Shown piece by piece: positions 15,045 through 24,670 of a DNA stretch of 64,000 nt. Made by a program: the position numbers and the translations under genes. The notes under the pieces were generated by a model that saw only the letters and a program-made list of their open reading frames with translations, did not search any database and had not been told where the DNA came from. Origin of the DNA: Ruminococcus sp. (GTDB lineage Bacteria; Bacillota; Clostridia; Oscillospirales; Ruminococcaceae); NCBI GenBank assembly GCA_029062165.1, contig JAIDQQ010000023.1:338468-402467 (forward strand). The letters run 5' to 3'. How positions within the stretch are numbered: position 1 is the first letter of the stretch; each line of letters opens with the position of its first letter.

Positions 15045-16175
15045 ATGAATAATACATTAACTAAATACAGGCTTGGCGATTTAATTGAACTTTGCACAGA
15101 AAAAAATCAGTATTTAAAATATGCAATAGATGATGTCAAGGGTATTTCTATTAATAAAACATTCATAGAAACAAAAGCTGATATGAACGGTGTTTCACTT
15201 AAACCATATACCCTCGTGAAACCTGATTATTTTGCTTATGTTACAATTACGTCCCGTAACGGTGAAAAAATTTCATTGGCTTATAACGATTCAGACAGTA
15301 TATATATTGTATCATCATCATATGTTGTATTTAAAATAATAAATAAAGATATTTTGCTTTCTGAATACCTGTTTATGTTCTTCAATCGCCCTGAATTTGA
15401 CAGGTATGCACGTTTTAACTCGTGGGGGACAACACGTGAGGCGTTTTCATGGGACGAAATGCAGGATATAGAAATTGAAATCCCACCAGTCGAGATACAG
15501 CAGAAGTATGTTGATATATATAAGTCTATGGTTGAAAATCAGAAATGTTACGAAACAGCCCTTGACGATTTGAAGCTTGTCTGCGATGCCTATATTGAGG
15601 ACTTACGGAAAAAATTTCCTTGTGAACCTATTGGAAAGTATATCAGGGAATGCAATGAAAAAAATACGGATGGTATAATAACATTGGTACAAGGTGTTGA
15701 AAGTTCCGGTATATTTGTGGGTACTCGTGCAAAAATGGCTGGAATTGATATTAGCAAATATAAAGTAGTAAGTGAAAAAGATTTTGCATATAATCCCTCA
15801 CGAATTAATTTAGGTTCAATTGCATTGCGGTCAGGTGGAAATTGTATTATTTCACCGATGTATACTGTTTTCAGAATTATTGATAATGATAAATTAATAC
15901 CGGAATATCTTTCACTTTGGTTATCACGGAAAGAATTTCATAGAAGTACACTTTTTTATGCTACTGGTTCAGTAAGAGATACTTTTGATTTTTCTTTAAT
16001 GAAAGATGTAGAAATCCCCATACCCGATATAAAAATACAACGTTCCATAGCTGATATATATAAAGTATATATCGAACGCAGGCAGATAAACGAAAAACTT
16101 AAAGAACAGATAAAAAATATATGTCCTGTACTCATAAGAGGAGCTGTTAAGGAAACAAAAAGGAGAATTTTATAA
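15045..16175 (+). CDS. Orphan type I restriction specificity subunit (HsdS)
   Basis: A 376-residue protein with two target-recognition domains, about residues 1-150 and 190-330. Each ends with the typical central helix entry: IEIEIPPVEIQQKYVDIY and VEIPIPDIKIQRSIADIY. In type I systems HsdS selects the DNA site for HsdM and HsdR, but neither gene is here. It is squeezed between the PAS gene and queA (1-nt gap to queA). Its codon choice is visibly AT-richer than its neighbours, with runs of TTT, ATA and AAA, suggesting recent transfer. It may supply alternative specificity to a HsdM encoded elsewhere. Confidence 0.85.
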   Translation: MNNTLTKYRLGDLIELCTEKNQYLKYAIDDVKGISINKTFIETKADMNGVSLKPYTLVKPDYFAYVTITSRNGEKISLAYNDSDSIYIVSSSYVVFKIINKDILLSEYLFMFFNRPEFDRYARFNSWGTTREAFSWDEMQDIEIEIPPVEIQQKYVDIYKSMVENQKCYETALDDLKLVCDAYIEDLRKKFPCEPIGKYIRECNEKNTDGIITLVQGVESSGIFVGTRAKMAGIDISKYKVVSEKDFAYNPSRINLGSIALRSGGNCIISPMYTVFRIIDNDKLIPEYLSLWLSRKEFHRSTLFYATGSVRDTFDFSLMKDVEIPIPDIKIQRSIADIYKVYIERRQINEKLKEQIKNICPVLIRGAVKETKRRIL

Positions 16176-16176
16176 C

Positions 16177-17208
16177 ATGGAACTTTTAAAATCCGATTTT
16201 TATTACGATTTGCCGGAAGAACTGATAGCACAGACACCGGTAGAACCTCGTAACTTTTCGAGAATGATGTGTGTAGACCGTCATACAGGAGCGGTAGAAC
16301 ACGACCATTTCTATAATTTATGCGGACACTTAAAAAGTGGTGATTTGCTTGTAATGAACGATTCAAGAGTAATACCGGCGAGGCTTTACGGCGAGAAGAT
16401 AGAAAATCATACATTTATAGAATTTCTTTTACTGGAGCAGAAAGGCGACAAGTTATGGGAGATAATATGCCGTCCGGCAAAGAAAGCAAAAGTAGGAGTT
16501 AAATTTTCATTCGGCGACGGCAGACTTATAGCGGAAGTAATCGAAGCGAAAGACGACGGAAACAGAATAGTAAAATTCGAGTGTGAGGGAAATTTTTTCA
16601 CAGCCCTCGAAGACGTCGGACAAATGCCTTTACCGCCGTATATTACTGCGAAACTCGAAAACAAAGAACGTTATCAGACAGTATATTCCCGTGAATTAGG
16701 TTCAGCAGCCGCCCCGACAGCCGGATTACATTTCACGCCGGAGATGATAGACGAACTCCACGAAAAAGGCATTAAAACAGCATTTGTGACATTGCACGTC
16801 GGCTTAGGTACGTTCAGACCGGTCAAGGAAGATAACGTACTGAATCATAAAATGCACAGCGAACATTATTACTTGCCACAGGAGACCGCAGACTTAATCA
16901 ACGAGACCAAGCAAAACGGCGGACGTGTCATAGCGGTAGGTACAACAGCGTGCCGGACTCTCGAAAGTGTAGCGACGTTCTATAATGAGATTTCCGCCCA
17001 TGAGGGTTATACGGATATTTTCATTTATCCGTCGTATAAGTTCAGGTGCATTGACGGACTTATAACTAATTTCCACCTGCCCGAAAGTACGCTTATTATG
17101 CTTGTATCGGCATTTATGGGTTATGAAAATACCATGAACGCCTATAAAATAGCGGTTGAAGAGAAGTACAGATTTTTCAGTTTCGGCGACTGTATGTGTA
17201 TTTTGTAA
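16177..17208 (+). CDS. queA: S-adenosylmethionine:tRNA ribosyltransferase-isomerase
   Basis: A 343-residue enzyme of standard length. It opens with FYYDLPEELIAQTPVEPR, then DLLVMNDSRVIPARLYG, GSAAAPTAGLHFT and THVGLGTFRPV-like HVGLGTFRPVKED, all QueA signatures. It transfers the ribosyl part of SAM to preQ1 in tRNA to give epoxyqueuosine, acting after Tgt. AGGAGAAT lies before the ATG, within the end of the HsdS gene. Confidence 0.97.
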   Translation: MELLKSDFYYDLPEELIAQTPVEPRNFSRMMCVDRHTGAVEHDHFYNLCGHLKSGDLLVMNDSRVIPARLYGEKIENHTFIEFLLLEQKGDKLWEIICRPAKKAKVGVKFSFGDGRLIAEVIEAKDDGNRIVKFECEGNFFTALEDVGQMPLPPYITAKLENKERYQTVYSRELGSAAAPTAGLHFTPEMIDELHEKGIKTAFVTLHVGLGTFRPVKEDNVLNHKMHSEHYYLPQETADLINETKQNGGRVIAVGTTACRTLESVATFYNEISAHEGYTDIFIYPSYKFRCIDGLITNFHLPESTLIMLVSAFMGYENTMNAYKIAVEEKYRFFSFGDCMCIL

Positions 17209-17221
17209 GGGGGAATCTGAA

Positions 17222-17857
17222 ATGATAGCAATTTTTGACCTCGACGGCACACTTGCGGATACGCTATATGACCTCGCCGACGCTACAAACTACGGACTTG
17301 AAAAGCTGGATTGTCCTGTACACCCATACGAAAGTTACAGAAAATTTGTCGGAAACGGTGTACAGAAATTATGTTATCGTGCCTTACCCGACGACAGAAA
17401 AGACGATACAGAAAAATTACTTGAAATATTCAGCGGATATTACGGAGAACATTTCCTTGACAAAACAAAATTATATGACGGTATGAAAAAATGCCTTGAA
17501 GTTCTTACGGAAAAAAATGTAATACTTGCGGTTGCGACGAACAAGCCACAGAATTTTGCGGTACAGATTATAGATAAATTATTACCGGAATATAAATTCG
17601 TGAAAGTTTTAGGCGGATGTACTGAACGTCCGAAGAAACCCGATACAGCGATTATAACGGAAATAATTTCGGAATATCCGGAGGAGGAAAATATTTACAT
17701 GATTGGCGATAGTAATGTAGATATTCAGACAGCCAAGAATGCCGGTATAAAATCAATCGGGTGTGTATGGGGCTTCCGAGGTATAGAAGAACTCACTGGA
17801 GCAGGTGCGGACTTCATAGCCGAAACGCCGGAAGATATAGTTAAATATATTATATGA
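17222..17857 (+). CDS. HAD-superfamily phosphatase, phosphoglycolate phosphatase-like
   Basis: A 211-residue protein. Motif I is AIFDLDGTLADT with the nucleophilic and acid Asp, motif II/III is ATNKPQN and the Lys of RPKKPDTA, and motif IV is MIGDSNVDIQTAKNAG. This is the Gph/PGP-like subfamily; the substrate could be phosphoglycolate, pyrophosphate or another small phosphate. The start at 17222 has GGGGGAA ahead of it; an in-frame start at 17156 inside queA is rejected. It overlaps the next gene by 4 nt. Confidence 0.88.
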   Translation: MIAIFDLDGTLADTLYDLADATNYGLEKLDCPVHPYESYRKFVGNGVQKLCYRALPDDRKDDTEKLLEIFSGYYGEHFLDKTKLYDGMKKCLEVLTEKNVILAVATNKPQNFAVQIIDKLLPEYKFVKVLGGCTERPKKPDTAIITEIISEYPEEENIYMIGDSNVDIQTAKNAGIKSIGCVWGFRGIEELTGAGADFIAETPEDIVKYII

Positions 17858-18441
17858 AAATACTTGTCATTGCCGACGAGGAAAGCCGTTCACTATGGGA
17901 TTACTGGGACAAATCAAAAACCGATGGTATAGATTTAATACTTTCATGCGGTGACCTTAACGCCGAATATCTTACATTTCTTGCGACTATGGTTAATGTA
18001 GACGTTCTGTATGTTCACGGAAATCATGACGACGGTTATATAAAAAAAGCTCCTGAAGGCTGTATCTGTATTGACGACAAAATTATTAACTATAACGGAA
18101 TAAGAATTTTCGGGTTAGGAGGTTCAATGCGTTACGGAAACGGAAATTTTCAGTTTACGGAAAAGGAAATGAAACATCGTATCAGAAAACGCCGTTTCAG
18201 TCTGTTGAAAAATAAGGGTTTTGATATTCTTTTAACACATTCTCCGGCAAGAAATCTGAATGATATGGACGATTATGCACATAGAGGTTTTGAGTGCTTT
18301 AATAATCTTATAGAAAAATATCAGCCGGAATTTTTTGTACATGGTCACGTACACCGGAATTACGGAAATTTCACACGTATTCAGAAAGTTGGGTCAACAA
18401 CTGTAGTAAATGCTTTTGAAAAATACATAATCGAAATATGA
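17854..18441 (+). CDS. Calcineurin-like metallophosphoesterase
   Basis: A 195-residue protein with the family's later metal-binding motifs: SCGDLNAEY (GD), VHGNHDDG (GNHD), LLTHSPA and HGHVHRNYG (GHxH). Motif I, normally DxH, reads IADEES, so the metal-ligand His is replaced by Glu. This variant may mark a subfamily with altered metal use. Substrate unknown. ATG overlaps the previous stop by 4 nt. Confidence 0.83.
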   Translation: MKILVIADEESRSLWDYWDKSKTDGIDLILSCGDLNAEYLTFLATMVNVDVLYVHGNHDDGYIKKAPEGCICIDDKIINYNGIRIFGLGGSMRYGNGNFQFTEKEMKHRIRKRRFSLLKNKGFDILLTHSPARNLNDMDDYAHRGFECFNNLIEKYQPEFFVHGHVHRNYGNFTRIQKVGSTTVVNAFEKYIIEI

Positions 18442-18451
18442 AAGGAAAACT

Positions 18452-18781
18452 ATGCAGGACAGTTTAAATAATGATTTCTGGAAAAAATTCAGTTTTTCCG
18501 GAGACATAAAATATTCTGAAACGTATCTTGACGAAGATATGTTACAGGTTGAATATCCCGAAAAACTTATACTTGATGCCGGTTTTTATTGTGGGATTTT
18601 TAAGGTATATATAATATGGGATAATAACTGGCAGTCACCGGTGGCGGTGTATTCGTGTAAAACCGTTGAAAACTTTGAAAAGATAATAAACCTTGCCATT
18701 GAACAGGTTGAAAAGGAAGTTATTCAGAAAAGATTTTCATATTACGGAAAATTATGGGAAACGATTGAAATAAAAATATGA
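18452..18781 (+). CDS. Hypothetical protein, 109 aa
   Basis: No family recognised. The protein is acidic, with aromatic residues throughout (DNNWQSPVAVYSCKTVENFEK), no signal peptide and no membrane segment. It begins MQDSLNNDFWKKFSFSG. It follows the phosphoesterase by 10 nt with GAAAGGAAAA upstream, so it is the last gene of the tgt-queA unit. A new promoter begins 8 bases beyond its stop. Confidence 0.65.
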   Translation: MQDSLNNDFWKKFSFSGDIKYSETYLDEDMLQVEYPEKLILDAGFYCGIFKVYIIWDNNWQSPVAVYSCKTVENFEKIINLAIEQVEKEVIQKRFSYYGKLWETIEIKI

Positions 18782-18788
18782 CCGCCGG

Positions 18789-18817
18789 TTGACATTTTTT
18801 CCGTATCATGTTATAAT
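18789..18817 (+). promoter_or_regulatory. Strong sigma-A-type promoter of the fusion gene
   Basis: TTGACA (18789-18794), 17-nt spacer, TATAAT (18812-18817): a full consensus. Transcription should start near 18825. This excludes translation from the earlier in-frame codon at 18789. Confidence 0.85.
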
Positions 18818-18842
18818 TATTTTATATAATAAACGTAAAGGA

Positions 18843-21380
18843 ATGATGTATTTGAAAATCAGCTTTTCCACACTTTCCTGTCCGGAATGGTCATGGTCTG
18901 ATACATATTCAATAGCCAAGGATTTGAATTTCAACGGCATAGAAGTACGTATGCTTGACGATGATATTTTCGCAATAAAGTCAAGACCGTTCAGGGGACA
19001 GAAACTTCCACATATTATAGAAAAACTCAATGAACTGAATCTTGAAATTCCTTGTCTTTCAACAGGTATATGCCTTAAACAACCGGAAAATTTCAGTAAT
19101 ACAGAGGCTGAAATAAAAGTCTATGCGGAACTTGCACAGAAACTCAATACACCATATGTCAGGGTACTGGCAGATAATAATATCAGTCCGGAAGAAGAAG
19201 TCGACGATGATGTTATTGTTGATTCTCTCGTGAAACTCATTCCGTTGGCGGAAGAATATAACATAACGCTTCTCGTCGAGACGAACGGCGTATATAGTGA
19301 TACGGCACGTCTTGCTAAGGTCATGGACAGGGTAAAAAGCCGTAAAGTTGCGGTATTATGGGATATGCACCATCCGTACAGATTTGCCGGAGAATCTCCG
19401 GAGACGACTGTTTCAAACCTCGGAGAATATATAAAGTTCGTACAGGTAAAGGACAGCATAATGACACCCGACGATAAACTTGAATACCGTATGATAGGTA
19501 ACGGAGATATTCCCATAAAGGAAATGCTTGCATTGCTTGAATCAATAAATTATATCGGATATATTTCGCTTGAATGGGTCAGACAGTGGGCTAAACAGTT
19601 ATTCAACGGCGGAATAGTACTACCACATTTTGCGGAGTTCATGAGACCCTACCAGACACGACACAAGCACGCACTTCAGGACAATATGCGTAATAACGGA
19701 AAATATCCGTGGCCTAAGGAGCGTATTATAAATTATACGTTTCCGGACGTCCTTGACCGTATATGCGAAGAATTTCCTAATCAGTATGCATTCCGGTATA
19801 CAGAACTTGACTATACAAGGACATATCCGGAGTTCCGTGACGATGTAGACACTTTTGCACGTGCATTACTTGCAATGGGTGTCAGTAAAGGTGACCACGT
19901 TGCAATATGGGCGACAAACGTTCCGCAATGGTATATAACATTCTGGGCGGTAACAAAGATAGGTGCTGTACTGGTCACAATGAACAGCGAGTACAGAATA
20001 CATGAAGCGGAATATCTTTTAAAGCAGTCGGATACAAGCACACTGGTTATGATTGACGGCATAAAGGATATAAAATACGTGGATATAATAAAAGAACTGT
20101 GTCCGGAACTGGAAACCTGTAAAGCCGGTGAACTCCGTTCCGAAAGACTGCCTTTTCTTAAGAACGTCATAACAGTAAGCTCCGAAAATAAAGGATGTTT
20201 CACATGGGAGCAGGCTATTGAACTTTCAAAGAACGTACCGTACAGCGAAGTCGAAAAAATCCGCCGTACCATTGATATACATGATGTATGTAATATGCAG
20301 TATACTTCCGGAACTACCGGATTTCCTAAAGGTGTAATGCTTACACATTATAACGTCGTGAACAACGGAAAAGCAATCGGCGATTGTATGGACTTATCCA
20401 CCGCCGACAGAATGATGATACAAGTACCTATGTTCCATTGTTTCGGAATGGTACTCGCCATGACAGCTTCCGTTACACATGGTACTACAATGTCACCAAT
20501 AACAAGATTCTCACCACGTAAGGGACTTGCCTGTATAAATGCTGAAAAAATAACGTGTTTCCACGGCGTACCGACAATGTTTATAGCCATGCTTGCACAC
20601 CCCGATTTCAAGAAGACCGATTTTTCATATATGCGTACAGGCATAATGGCAGGTTCACCGTGTCCGATAAAGACTATGGAAGAAGTCATAGAAAAAATGA
20701 ACATGAAAGAAATCTGCATCACGTACGGACAAACAGAGGCGTCACCGGCTGTAACCATGAGTAAGACAACTGATACCATTGAACAGCGTGTGAATACGGT
20801 AGGCGGAAATATATTCGGCGTTGAATGCCGTATAGTAGACCCCGAAACAAATCAGGAACTTCCCGACGATACAGACGGTGAATTTGTCGCAAGGGGATAT
20901 AATATCATGAAAGGCTACTACAAAATGCCGGAAGCTACTTCAACTGCAATAGATTCGCAAGGCTGGTTGCATACCGGTGACCTTGCACGCAGACGTTCAG
21001 TTGACGGATATTATAAGATTACCGGACGTATAAAAGATATGATTATCCGAGGTGGTGAAAATATCTATCCTAAGGAAATTGAAGACTTCCTGTATACATA
21101 TCCGAAAGTGAAAGATGTTCAGGTAATCGGCGTACCGTCAGAAAGTTACGGCGAGGAAATAATGGCTTGTATCGTTCTGAAAGAGGGCGAAAAAGCTACA
21201 CCACTTGAAATAAAGAAATTCTGTCGAAAGCGTATGGCATCACATAAGTGTCCGAAGTACGTCGAGTTTGTGGAGAGTTTTCCAATGAACGCCGCCGGAA
21301 AAATTCTGAAATACAAGATGAGAGAACAGGCAGTCGAAAAATTAAATCTGCAACAGGCGGAAGACATAGTAACAGCATAA
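18843..21380 (+). CDS. Fusion: TIM-barrel sugar isomerase/epimerase + acyl-CoA synthetase
   Basis: About 845 residues in one intact frame. Residues 5-265 are a xylose-isomerase-like TIM barrel (AP-endonuclease-2 family) with the metal-site segments LLVETNG, LWDMHHPY, VQVKDS and YISLEWV. Residues about 300-835 are a complete adenylate-forming acyl-CoA synthetase: YTSGTTGFPKGVMLTH (P-loop), ITYGQTEASP, GWLHTGDLARR, KDMIIRGGENIYP, and the C-terminal catalytic Lys in AAGKILKYK. The linker holds RHKHALQDNMRNNGKYPWP. The start may be 18843, 18846 or TTG 18852; AAAGGA at 18837-18842 fits TTG 18852 best by spacing. A bifunctional or substrate-channelling enzyme is possible; the substrates are unknown. 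Confidence 0.85.
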   Translation: MMYLKISFSTLSCPEWSWSDTYSIAKDLNFNGIEVRMLDDDIFAIKSRPFRGQKLPHIIEKLNELNLEIPCLSTGICLKQPENFSNTEAEIKVYAELAQKLNTPYVRVLADNNISPEEEVDDDVIVDSLVKLIPLAEEYNITLLVETNGVYSDTARLAKVMDRVKSRKVAVLWDMHHPYRFAGESPETTVSNLGEYIKFVQVKDSIMTPDDKLEYRMIGNGDIPIKEMLALLESINYIGYISLEWVRQWAKQLFNGGIVLPHFAEFMRPYQTRHKHALQDNMRNNGKYPWPKERIINYTFPDVLDRICEEFPNQYAFRYTELDYTRTYPEFRDDVDTFARALLAMGVSKGDHVAIWATNVPQWYITFWAVTKIGAVLVTMNSEYRIHEAEYLLKQSDTSTLVMIDGIKDIKYVDIIKELCPELETCKAGELRSERLPFLKNVITVSSENKGCFTWEQAIELSKNVPYSEVEKIRRTIDIHDVCNMQYTSGTTGFPKGVMLTHYNVVNNGKAIGDCMDLSTADRMMIQVPMFHCFGMVLAMTASVTHGTTMSPITRFSPRKGLACINAEKITCFHGVPTMFIAMLAHPDFKKTDFSYMRTGIMAGSPCPIKTMEEVIEKMNMKEICITYGQTEASPAVTMSKTTDTIEQRVNTVGGNIFGVECRIVDPETNQELPDDTDGEFVARGYNIMKGYYKMPEATSTAIDSQGWLHTGDLARRRSVDGYYKITGRIKDMIIRGGENIYPKEIEDFLYTYPKVKDVQVIGVPSESYGEEIMACIVLKEGEKATPLEIKKFCRKRMASHKCPKYVEFVESFPMNAAGKILKYKMREQAVEKLNLQQAEDIVTA

Positions 21381-21389
21381 ATAATAATT

Positions 21390-21420
21390 TTGTCCGTACA
21401 AAAAAAGTACGGACAATTTT
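21390..21420 (+). terminator. Terminator after the fusion gene
   Basis: TTGTCCGTAC (21390-21399) pairs perfectly with GTACGGACAA (21407-21416) around an A-rich loop, followed by TTTT and an AT-rich tract. Confidence 0.88.
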
Positions 21421-21433
21421 ATAAAAAATTTTA

Positions 21434-21462
21434 TTTACAGATTAATGATTTTATGATATAAT
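21434..21462 (+). promoter_or_regulatory. Promoter of the protease gene
   Basis: TTTACA (21434-21439), 17-nt spacer, TATAAT (21457-21462), 31 nt before the ATG at 21494. Confidence 0.7.
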
Positions 21463-21493
21463 TAATTTATTCTGAAAAAAAGAGGTATTTTTT

Positions 21494-24400
21494 ATGAAAA
21501 AATTTCTTGTAAAGACCCTTGCATTAATTACGGCTGTTACGTTACCGGCTGTATACAGTAACGGCTATGAGACATTAGTTTCAGCGGACGTTGAAGAAGA
21601 AAATAATTTCAAACTTTCATTTCCGGAATTTTCATATATAACAGGTCAGAATGACGGAAAACCTAATCTTGTGGCACATGGTACGGAATATCAGAATAAT
21701 ATAAGTCTTTATGCGGATATGCCGACAAGTTTCGATATGCGTGAAAATGGTACAATATCTTCGGTAAAAGACCAAGGACAATACGGTACGTGCTGGACGC
21801 ATTCTTCCGCTTCGAGTGCAGAAACAAGTATTATGAAGTCTGAACCGTCCGTAAACCTTTCGGAACTGCATACGGCATATTATTCATATTATGGTGACGA
21901 TGCTATAAATATTACCGCCGAAACTCTGAAAGAGCATCTTGACTGGGGTGGTTCTACGGAAATAGTAACAAATCTGTGGTCACAATGGATAGGACCTGTA
22001 TATGAAAACCGTCTGCCATATGATAATCCGGATTTCTTTAAAAATTCTGATAATATCGACGATATGCGTTATACAAGTGACTATCATCTTGAAAATGCGT
22101 ATCTTTTCGATTTCAATGAAGACCGCTCAAATTTTGAAGATATAAATAATCTGATAAAACAGTTTGTATATGACGGTCAGGCGGTTGACGTGTCTTTCTA
22201 TCACGATTCGCCGGAATCATATAATTCTCGTTGGAATTGTATAAACAGTAACAGACTTCCTAAATTTTCAAACCATGCTGTAACTATAGCCGGTTGGGAC
22301 GACGATTTCCCTGCGGAGAGATTCAGTATACAACCTGAACATAACGGAGCATGGCTTGTAAAGAACAGTTGGGGATATTCTTTCGGAGATGACGGTTATA
22401 TGTGGATTTCCTATGAAGATAAAAGTCTTAACCTGTTTGGTGTCTATGAACTTGGCGATAAGAATAATTATGCGGTAAATTATCATCATGATACATTTGT
22501 ACCGTCACAGCTTATGAGCGCACAGACAGGCGGACAGGAAGCGGAATCTTCCTATATGGCGAATATTTTCACAGCAGATACCGATATGCAGATAGACGCA
22601 ATATCAACTTATTTCCAGAACGCCGGAACAGATTACGAAATAACTATATATTCCGGACTTTCCGACGAAACAGACCCGACTTCCGCCGAACCGTCTGCAA
22701 TAACGTCGGGTTATGATTCGCTTACAGGTTACAGGACTATAGAACTTTCCGAAAGTGTTCCGGTAAAAGCCGGTGAAAAATTCGGCGTAGTGGTTAAACT
22801 CACCAGTGAGGAAAACCCATATGTCATACCGGTTGAATCGGGACTTTTCATAAAGGATTCCGAAACAGGTGAAATAACTGATATAAATAATTATTCCAGT
22901 GCCGAACAGATTGAAAAATATACTGGAAAAAATGAAAGTTTCTACAGTGCCGACGGTAAAAACTGGTCTGATGTCTACGGAGAAGAACAGAAGTACACCG
23001 ACGAGGAAAAAGCATTTATGTTATCTATGCTTAAAGAGGAAATATATGCCGGTATACCCGAAAGCAATAAGGACGAACTTCAGGAGGCTGACGAACTCTA
23101 TAAGACCTATGAGGAACTTTTTTCTTCAGGAGATTTATATATAAATGTCGGAAATATTTCGTTAAAAGCGTTCGGAAATCCGGTTGACAGTGTAAAATTT
23201 TCGCATATATCCGGAGAAGTCCCGCAGGGCGAAACAGTAACATTATCGGGAACAGGTGATATATTTGTTTCGGTGAATGATTCCGAGTATGTACCATATA
23301 CTGAACCGATAAAAATTACAGAAGAAACAAAGATTTCAGCGTATACTGACCCTATGACAGTCACCGGAAGAACATACAGACCGTCAAAAGCCGGATTCAG
23401 TTCATTACGTTATAAAGGCAATACTTCCGGTACAGGTTCAGCGGTAAGACTGAATGACAGCGAATATATTATAGAATTGTCCGCAAGTGATACATCTTTA
23501 CAGTTATATCCGGAAACTTCCTCAAAGATTACCATGAACGGCGAGGAAATAAAGCCATACGAATACACCGGAAAAATAGATGTCTCATATGGTGAGACGG
23601 ATATTATTTTTGAACTCGAAGAACAGAATAAACTTTCAAATAATGTGACGGTCAGACTTCTTAAATCGCCGGTTGAGTTCAGTCTTGAAAAGGAAACTAT
23701 AATTTTTCAGAAAGGCTTCACGGTCACGGCGGAGGACGGTAAACAATTTTCATTCGGCGACAGTGTAAGCGATTATGCCGGTCAGACAATAACAGCGGTA
23801 AACGTTGAGACTTCCGAAGAATTTACATATACAATACCGGAAAGGGCTGTACTTCCTGAACTGGAATACGATTATTATTACGAGACTTTAGGATTTATTC
23901 CTAATGCAACAGCGGAACTTCTGCAATATTCGGTAACGGAAGACCCTCTTGAAAGTGATTATGTTTCCGCCGGAAAACGATTTGTTGACGGTACATGGAT
24001 TAATTCCGGCATGGTAATGAACAAGGCATTTAAAGTAATCCCCGACGAAACAATTACTTTTAAAATATCTGCCGGAAATGGTATGTTTGCAAGTAAACCG
24101 GTACAGTATAAGATACCGTCTGCACCGTCCGTACCTGAAAAGAATCCGGAATTTACTTTAAAGAACGGTAAATATTATCTGTCGGGATATGATTACGAGA
24201 TATTACCGGCAGGCACTCCTATGAGTGAGGAAGATATATCAGTACTTGCCGGAAATATGGGATATAATTCAACAGATGATTTTAAAGCAGTAATGTCTGA
24301 ACGGTATGGGATAGAATCATCTGAAGTACCGGAAATACTCGGAAATGAGTGGAAAACGGATTACGCCGTTGAAAAAGGTCAGCGGATTGCCGTGAGACTT

Positions 24401-24670
24401 GCTTCTGATGACAGTAATTTTGCTTCTGAATGTAAGTTTATAACGGTAGGAGAACGTAAAGGCGATATAAATGACGACGGCTTGATTGATGCCGTTGACG
24501 CTACACTTGTACAGGAGCATTACGCTTCCATGTCGACGGAAAAAATCGGAACTATTGAAGAAGATAAACTTTCCTGTGCTGACTATAACGGCGACGGTCT
24601 TATAGATGCCGTCGACGCAACAGCCATACTTGTATATTACGCTGAAATGTCAACAATACAGAATGAATAA
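21494..24670 (+). CDS. Secreted papain-family cysteine protease with C-terminal dockerin
   Basis: A 1058-residue protein. Signal peptide: MKKFLVKTLALITAVTLP, cut near residue 30. A C1 peptidase domain (about 75-320) has the oxyanion Gln and nucleophile Cys in DQGQYGTCWTHSS, the His in NHAVTIAGWDDD and the Asn in LVKNSWGYSFGDDG. A lectin-like/immunoglobulin-like region follows. The last 65 residues are a type I dockerin with two Ca-binding repeats, DINDDGLIDAVDAT and DYNGDGLIDAVDAT. Dockerins plug enzymes into cohesin scaffolds, so this protease belongs to a cellulosome-like complex or binds cell-surface cohesins. Such proteases are known in Ruminococcus. The near-identical repeats include the AVDAT recognition positions. 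Confidence 0.93.
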   Translation: MKKFLVKTLALITAVTLPAVYSNGYETLVSADVEEENNFKLSFPEFSYITGQNDGKPNLVAHGTEYQNNISLYADMPTSFDMRENGTISSVKDQGQYGTCWTHSSASSAETSIMKSEPSVNLSELHTAYYSYYGDDAINITAETLKEHLDWGGSTEIVTNLWSQWIGPVYENRLPYDNPDFFKNSDNIDDMRYTSDYHLENAYLFDFNEDRSNFEDINNLIKQFVYDGQAVDVSFYHDSPESYNSRWNCINSNRLPKFSNHAVTIAGWDDDFPAERFSIQPEHNGAWLVKNSWGYSFGDDGYMWISYEDKSLNLFGVYELGDKNNYAVNYHHDTFVPSQLMSAQTGGQEAESSYMANIFTADTDMQIDAISTYFQNAGTDYEITIYSGLSDETDPTSAEPSAITSGYDSLTGYRTIELSESVPVKAGEKFGVVVKLTSEENPYVIPVESGLFIKDSETGEITDINNYSSAEQIEKYTGKNESFYSADGKNWSDVYGEEQKYTDEEKAFMLSMLKEEIYAGIPESNKDELQEADELYKTYEELFSSGDLYINVGNISLKAFGNPVDSVKFSHISGEVPQGETVTLSGTGDIFVSVNDSEYVPYTEPIKITEETKISAYTDPMTVTGRTYRPSKAGFSSLRYKGNTSGTGSAVRLNDSEYIIELSASDTSLQLYPETSSKITMNGEEIKPYEYTGKIDVSYGETDIIFELEEQNKLSNNVTVRLLKSPVEFSLEKETIIFQKGFTVTAEDGKQFSFGDSVSDYAGQTITAVNVETSEEFTYTIPERAVLPELEYDYYYETLGFIPNATAELLQYSVTEDPLESDYVSAGKRFVDGTWINSGMVMNKAFKVIPDETITFKISAGNGMFASKPVQYKIPSAPSVPEKNPEFTLKNGKYYLSGYDYEILPAGTPMSEEDISVLAGNMGYNSTDDFKAVMSERYGIESSEVPEILGNEWKTDYAVEKGQRIAVRLASDDSNFASECKFITVGERKGDINDDGLIDAVDATLVQEHYASMSTEKIGTIEEDKLSCADYNGDGLIDAVDATAILVYYAEMSTIQNE

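Noticed and set aside
18789..18842. Upstream start of the fusion gene at 18789
   Set aside because: It coincides with the -35 element of a consensus promoter, so this DNA is not in the transcript.
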